The translations under genes were made by a program, and so were the position numbers. A stretch of DNA of 6,318 bases from Clostridiales bacterium (GTDB lineage Bacteria; Bacillota; Clostridia; Christensenellales; JAISNN01): assembly GCA_031289865.1 (NCBI GenBank), contig JAITOQ010000168.1, positions 1 through 6,318 of the forward strand, in the 5' to 3' direction. The notes beneath the pieces were generated by a model. It was not told where the DNA came from. It made no database searches and worked only from the letters and a program-made list of their open reading frames with translations. Shown here in pieces: positions 4,528-6,318 of this stretch. Position 1 is the first letter of the stretch. Each line of letters opens with the position of its first letter.

Positions 4528-4560
4528 GGCAAAAACCGACGGTTGAGCCGCCTTTTTGCC
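4528..4560 (-). other. Intercistronic stem-loop between rubredoxin and fprA
   Basis: In the minus-strand RNA, GGCAAAAA pairs with TTTTTGCC as an outer stem and GGCGG pairs with CCGTC (one G-U) as an inner stem around a CTCAA loop, with a GG bulge on the 3' side. There is no U-run after the stem; the fprA ribosome binding site begins five bases later. It is therefore more likely an RNA-processing, stability or partial-attenuation structure than a full terminator. It could set different levels of the two proteins, which is an inference. Confidence 0.55.
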
Positions 4561-4591
4561 CGTTTTTTGTGAGCGGGAAGTGAATGCGGTA

Positions 4592-4750
4592 CTATTCCGC
4601 GTCAAACTCGCCTTTGCCCGCGCCGCATAGGGGGCAAGTATAGTCTTCGGGAACATTCGCCCAAAGCGTCCCCGCCGCAATCCCGTTGTCGGGATCGCCG
4701 TTTTTTTCGTCGTATACATAGCCGCAAAGCGAACAGATATATTTTGCCAT
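4592..4750 (-). CDS. Rubredoxin
   Basis: 52 residues, the standard rubredoxin length. Rubredoxins carry one iron on four cysteines and shuttle electrons in the cytoplasm. The two CxxCG loops are complete: CSLCGYVYD (C6, C9) and CPLCGAGKGEF (C39, C42). The family middle section GIAAGTLWANVPEDY (23-37) keeps the GT.W and P.D aromatic-core pattern. The ATG at 4750 has GGAGG nine bases upstream, and the stop is TAG at 4592-4594. It is the first gene after a consensus promoter and is followed by the flavodiiron protein, the known electron acceptor of rubredoxins in many anaerobes. The two probably form an oxygen-detoxification unit. The gene is short and easily missed, because longer open frames overlap it in other phases. 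Confidence 0.96.
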   Translation of the reverse strand: MAKYICSLCGYVYDEKNGDPDNGIAAGTLWANVPEDYTCPLCGAGKGEFDAE

Positions 4751-4797
4751 AAAGAGTTGCCTCCGTTTTTTTTTAATATGAATGAGATTATAATGGT

Positions 4798-4826
4798 ATT
4801 ATATCACAAAGGGGGAGGGTTGTCAA
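4798..4826 (-). promoter_or_regulatory. Consensus sigma-A promoter for rubredoxin-fprA
   Basis: On the minus strand TTGACA (4826-4821) is followed after exactly 17 bases by TATAAT (4803-4798). Both hexamers match the consensus perfectly. The start would be near 4791, giving a leader of ~40 bases ending in the GGAGG site. A second TATAAT (4792-4787) lies downstream without a matched -35. The -35 sits in a small palindrome, TTGTCAACAA (4820-4829), which might be a binding site but is too short to claim. Strong, perhaps near-constitutive expression is expected. Confidence 0.88.
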
Positions 4827-4879
4827 CAAGTGTTTCGGGAGGAATTTTAAAAGTTGAGAATATAAAATGAAAAACCCTC

Positions 4880-4908
4880 TTTACTTTTTTGTGTTTAGCG
4901 TGTATAAT
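4880..4908 (+). promoter_or_regulatory. Likely sigma-A promoter for the symporter gene
   Basis: TTTACT (4880-4885, four of six matches) is followed after 17 bases by a perfect TATAAT (4903-4908). The start would be near 4915, ~22 bases before the ATG at 4937. It is back to back with the rubredoxin promoter; the two -35 boxes are about 53 bases apart, leaving room for a shared regulator, though no clear operator is visible. Confidence 0.75.
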
Positions 4909-4936
4909 GAATGCAGACAAAAGAAAGGAGTTCTAT

Positions 4937-6318
4937 ATGGCAAAGCAATCGATTTTTTCAACGGTGGTAGAGGTAATCAAGGATATTTTCCGTTTTTGGA
5001 ACAAGCCGAAAGAGGGGAAGTACATTTCGTACAAGGAGTTTGCGGCTTTTGCGGTAGGCGGTATGGGGGTGTACGGCGCGATTATTACGGCGGGTTTTCT
5101 CACGCTTAGCGCGGGGCTGTACGTAGCGGCGGCTCTCGACGTCAAGGTGTTTGAGATTACGTTTATAGGGATCGTGAGCAGTATTTTTACGATTTTGCGC
5201 GCACCGCTCATCACAAAGGTCGTCGATAATACAAATTCAAAATACGGTAAATTCAGACCGTATTTGATATGGATGCCGCTGCCGATAATCGTTTCGGCAC
5301 TCGCGTTGGTTTTTGTCACGCCTATGTTTCAAGGAAATCATATCGTTATGCTCGTAGTCTTTACGCTCTTGTTTAACGTCATGCAGCTCTTTCTTTCCTT
5401 TTACAATTTGGCGTTTACTACCTTGGTTCAAGTTATATCGCCGCTCCAATCCGAAAGGGAGCTTTTGATGGGGGTGGGGTCGACGATCTATTCCCTCGGT
5501 TCGACGTTTACGACGATGATTTTTCCTATCGTTGCGAACGTGTTGTTTACCGTGAGAAACGGCGAGGACGTGACCATGGGAATAAACACGATGAAGGCTT
5601 TTTATTGGATATTTCCTATCTTGCTCTTATTGCTTTTTGCGCTTGGGTATTGGACGGCGTTCGGGACAAAGGAGCGAACGATTACGTCTAAAAAATACGT
5701 CCAAAAGGTCAGCCTTAGGGCGGGCTTTTCCGCGTGCGCTAAAAACAAGTATTTTTGGTTGAGCAATCTCTCGTCGGTCTTGAGCTTTGCGAAGCTCTAT
5801 ACCACGGGTTTGACCGCTTGGATTTGTACATATATGCTTCAATCCGATTGGGCGCAAGGCATTATGGTCTTGGTGCTCGGCGGCGCGTGGCTTCCGGGAA
5901 TGTTGGGCGCGCCGTATCTCATTAAGAAATTCGGAAAGAAAAATCTCGTCGTTCTTTCAAATATTTTTATCGGGGTTTGCGCCCTTCCTATGTTCTTTTT
6001 TGCGAATACGAACGGGTGGGTTTTGTTGGGCTTTATCTTTTTTATCACCCTCGCAAGCAGCGTCCAGATCGTCACGGGACCCGCGGTCGGAGCGCAAGTG
6101 TTCGACTATCAGCAGTACAAGACGGGAGACCGCATGGAGGGCGCGATTACGCAATGCGGCTCCGTTATAGCTACCGCGCTTGGGATAGGGTTTGCCTTTA
6201 TTCTTCCCGCAATCTACGCCATGTACGGGTATATCGACAAAGCCGAGGTCCTCAATAATTCGGCTGTCCTCGTCCCTATCATAAAGACGCTCGCGGCATT
6301 CGCGTTCTTCTCGGGAAT
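4937..6318 (+). CDS. GPH-family (MelB-like) sugar:cation symporter, partial at 3' end
   Basis: 460 codons are open to the window edge with no stop. GPH symporters of the major facilitator superfamily import glycosides, pentosides or hexuronides with Na+ or H+ across the cytoplasmic membrane. The family loop after the second or third helix is present as DNTNSKYGKFRPYL (97-110), and the late signature as VFDYQQYKTGDRMEGAIT (388-405), equivalent to the family D-Y-x-x-x-K-T-G-x-R-x-E-G motif. Many hydrophobic segments are visible, for example ~115-130, 136-156, 223-240, 306-325, 338-356, 362-380 and 407-430. FRPYLIWMP and SKYGKF support the inward loop between membrane segments. The ATG at 4937 has AAAGGAG six bases upstream. 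It is the only plus-strand gene and faces away from the sugar genes, so co-regulation with them is possible but not shown. Substrate is unknown. Perhaps a few tens of residues are missing. Confidence 0.9.
   Translation, partial: MAKQSIFSTVVEVIKDIFRFWNKPKEGKYISYKEFAAFAVGGMGVYGAIITAGFLTLSAGLYVAAALDVKVFEITFIGIVSSIFTILRAPLITKVVDNTNSKYGKFRPYLIWMPLPIIVSALALVFVTPMFQGNHIVMLVVFTLLFNVMQLFLSFYNLAFTTLVQVISPLQSERELLMGVGSTIYSLGSTFTTMIFPIVANVLFTVRNGEDVTMGINTMKAFYWIFPILLLLLFALGYWTAFGTKERTITSKKYVQKVSLRAGFSACAKNKYFWLSNLSSVLSFAKLYTTGLTAWICTYMLQSDWAQGIMVLVLGGAWLPGMLGAPYLIKKFGKKNLVVLSNIFIGVCALPMFFFANTNGWVLLGFIFFITLASSVQIVTGPAVGAQVFDYQQYKTGDRMEGAITQCGSVIATALGIGFAFILPAIYAMYGYIDKAEVLNNSAVLVPIIKTLAAFAFFSG

Noticed and set aside
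4509..4532. TTG at 4532 as the start of fprA
   Set aside because: It lacks a ribosome binding site, falls in the stem-loop region, and would place the clear AAGGAA site inside the gene.
4522..4719. 65-codon minus-strand frame overlapping the rubredoxin gene
   Set aside because: It is a shadow frame of rubredoxin, whose four-cysteine protein is unmistakable in another phase.
4820..4829. TTGTCAACAA palindrome as an operator over the rubredoxin -35
   Set aside because: It is only 10 bp, largely made by the -35 hexamer itself, and no second copy is visible.
4852..4858. Single AGTTGAG in the divergent promoter region as a repeat element
   Set aside because: One isolated 7-mer in an AT-rich region is expected by chance; none of the other modules is near it.
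4867..5109. 80-codon plus-strand frame starting before the symporter
   Set aside because: It overlaps the promoter and the symporter in a different phase, has no ribosome binding site and no recognisable protein features.

Overview
The window looks like chromosomal DNA of an anaerobic, fermentative Clostridia-like bacterium, probably from a gut or similar habitat. The signs are a rubredoxin plus diiron flavoprotein (oxygen-scavenging) pair, several sugar-handling genes, AAGGAG-type ribosome binding sites, G+C-rich codon choice inside genes and very AT-rich gaps. The lineage is an inference from gene style; no rRNA or marker gene is present.

Layout: five genes lie on the minus strand and one on the plus strand. 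From the right, a divergent intergenic region (4751-4936) carries two back-to-back sigma-A-type promoters. One drives a GPH/MelB-type sugar:cation symporter on the plus strand (4937 to the window end, partial). The other, a perfect TTGACA-17-TATAAT, drives rubredoxin (4592-4750) and then an FprA-type flavodiiron protein (3309-4508) on the minus strand. Further left on the minus strand are a DUF4380-like, galactose-mutarotase-fold protein (2246-3106), a 450-residue ROK-family sugar kinase homologue with a long N-terminal extension (595-1947), and the first 76 codons of a PIG-L/LmbE-type zinc deacetylase (1-229).

Rubredoxin passes electrons to the flavodiiron protein, which reduces O2 (or NO). 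The PIG-L deacetylase, ROK protein, mutarotase-like protein and symporter would fit uptake and processing of a (possibly N-acetylated or glycosidic) sugar, but no substrate can be read from the sequence.

The unusual part is the gaps between the minus-strand genes (230-594, 1948-2245, 3107-3308). They contain no credible gene. They are built from a modular repeat: tandem arrays of 7-bp units (AGTTGAA, GTAATAA, TTYTGCA or their complements) flank a ~60-bp core present three times in the same orientation. A fourth copy has the same head but a different hairpin. Some arrays face each other as inverted arms, and in two cases the upstream gene's stop codon sits exactly on the edge of an array. One repeat is open in frame with the mutarotase-like gene and creates a false 57-residue N-terminal extension.
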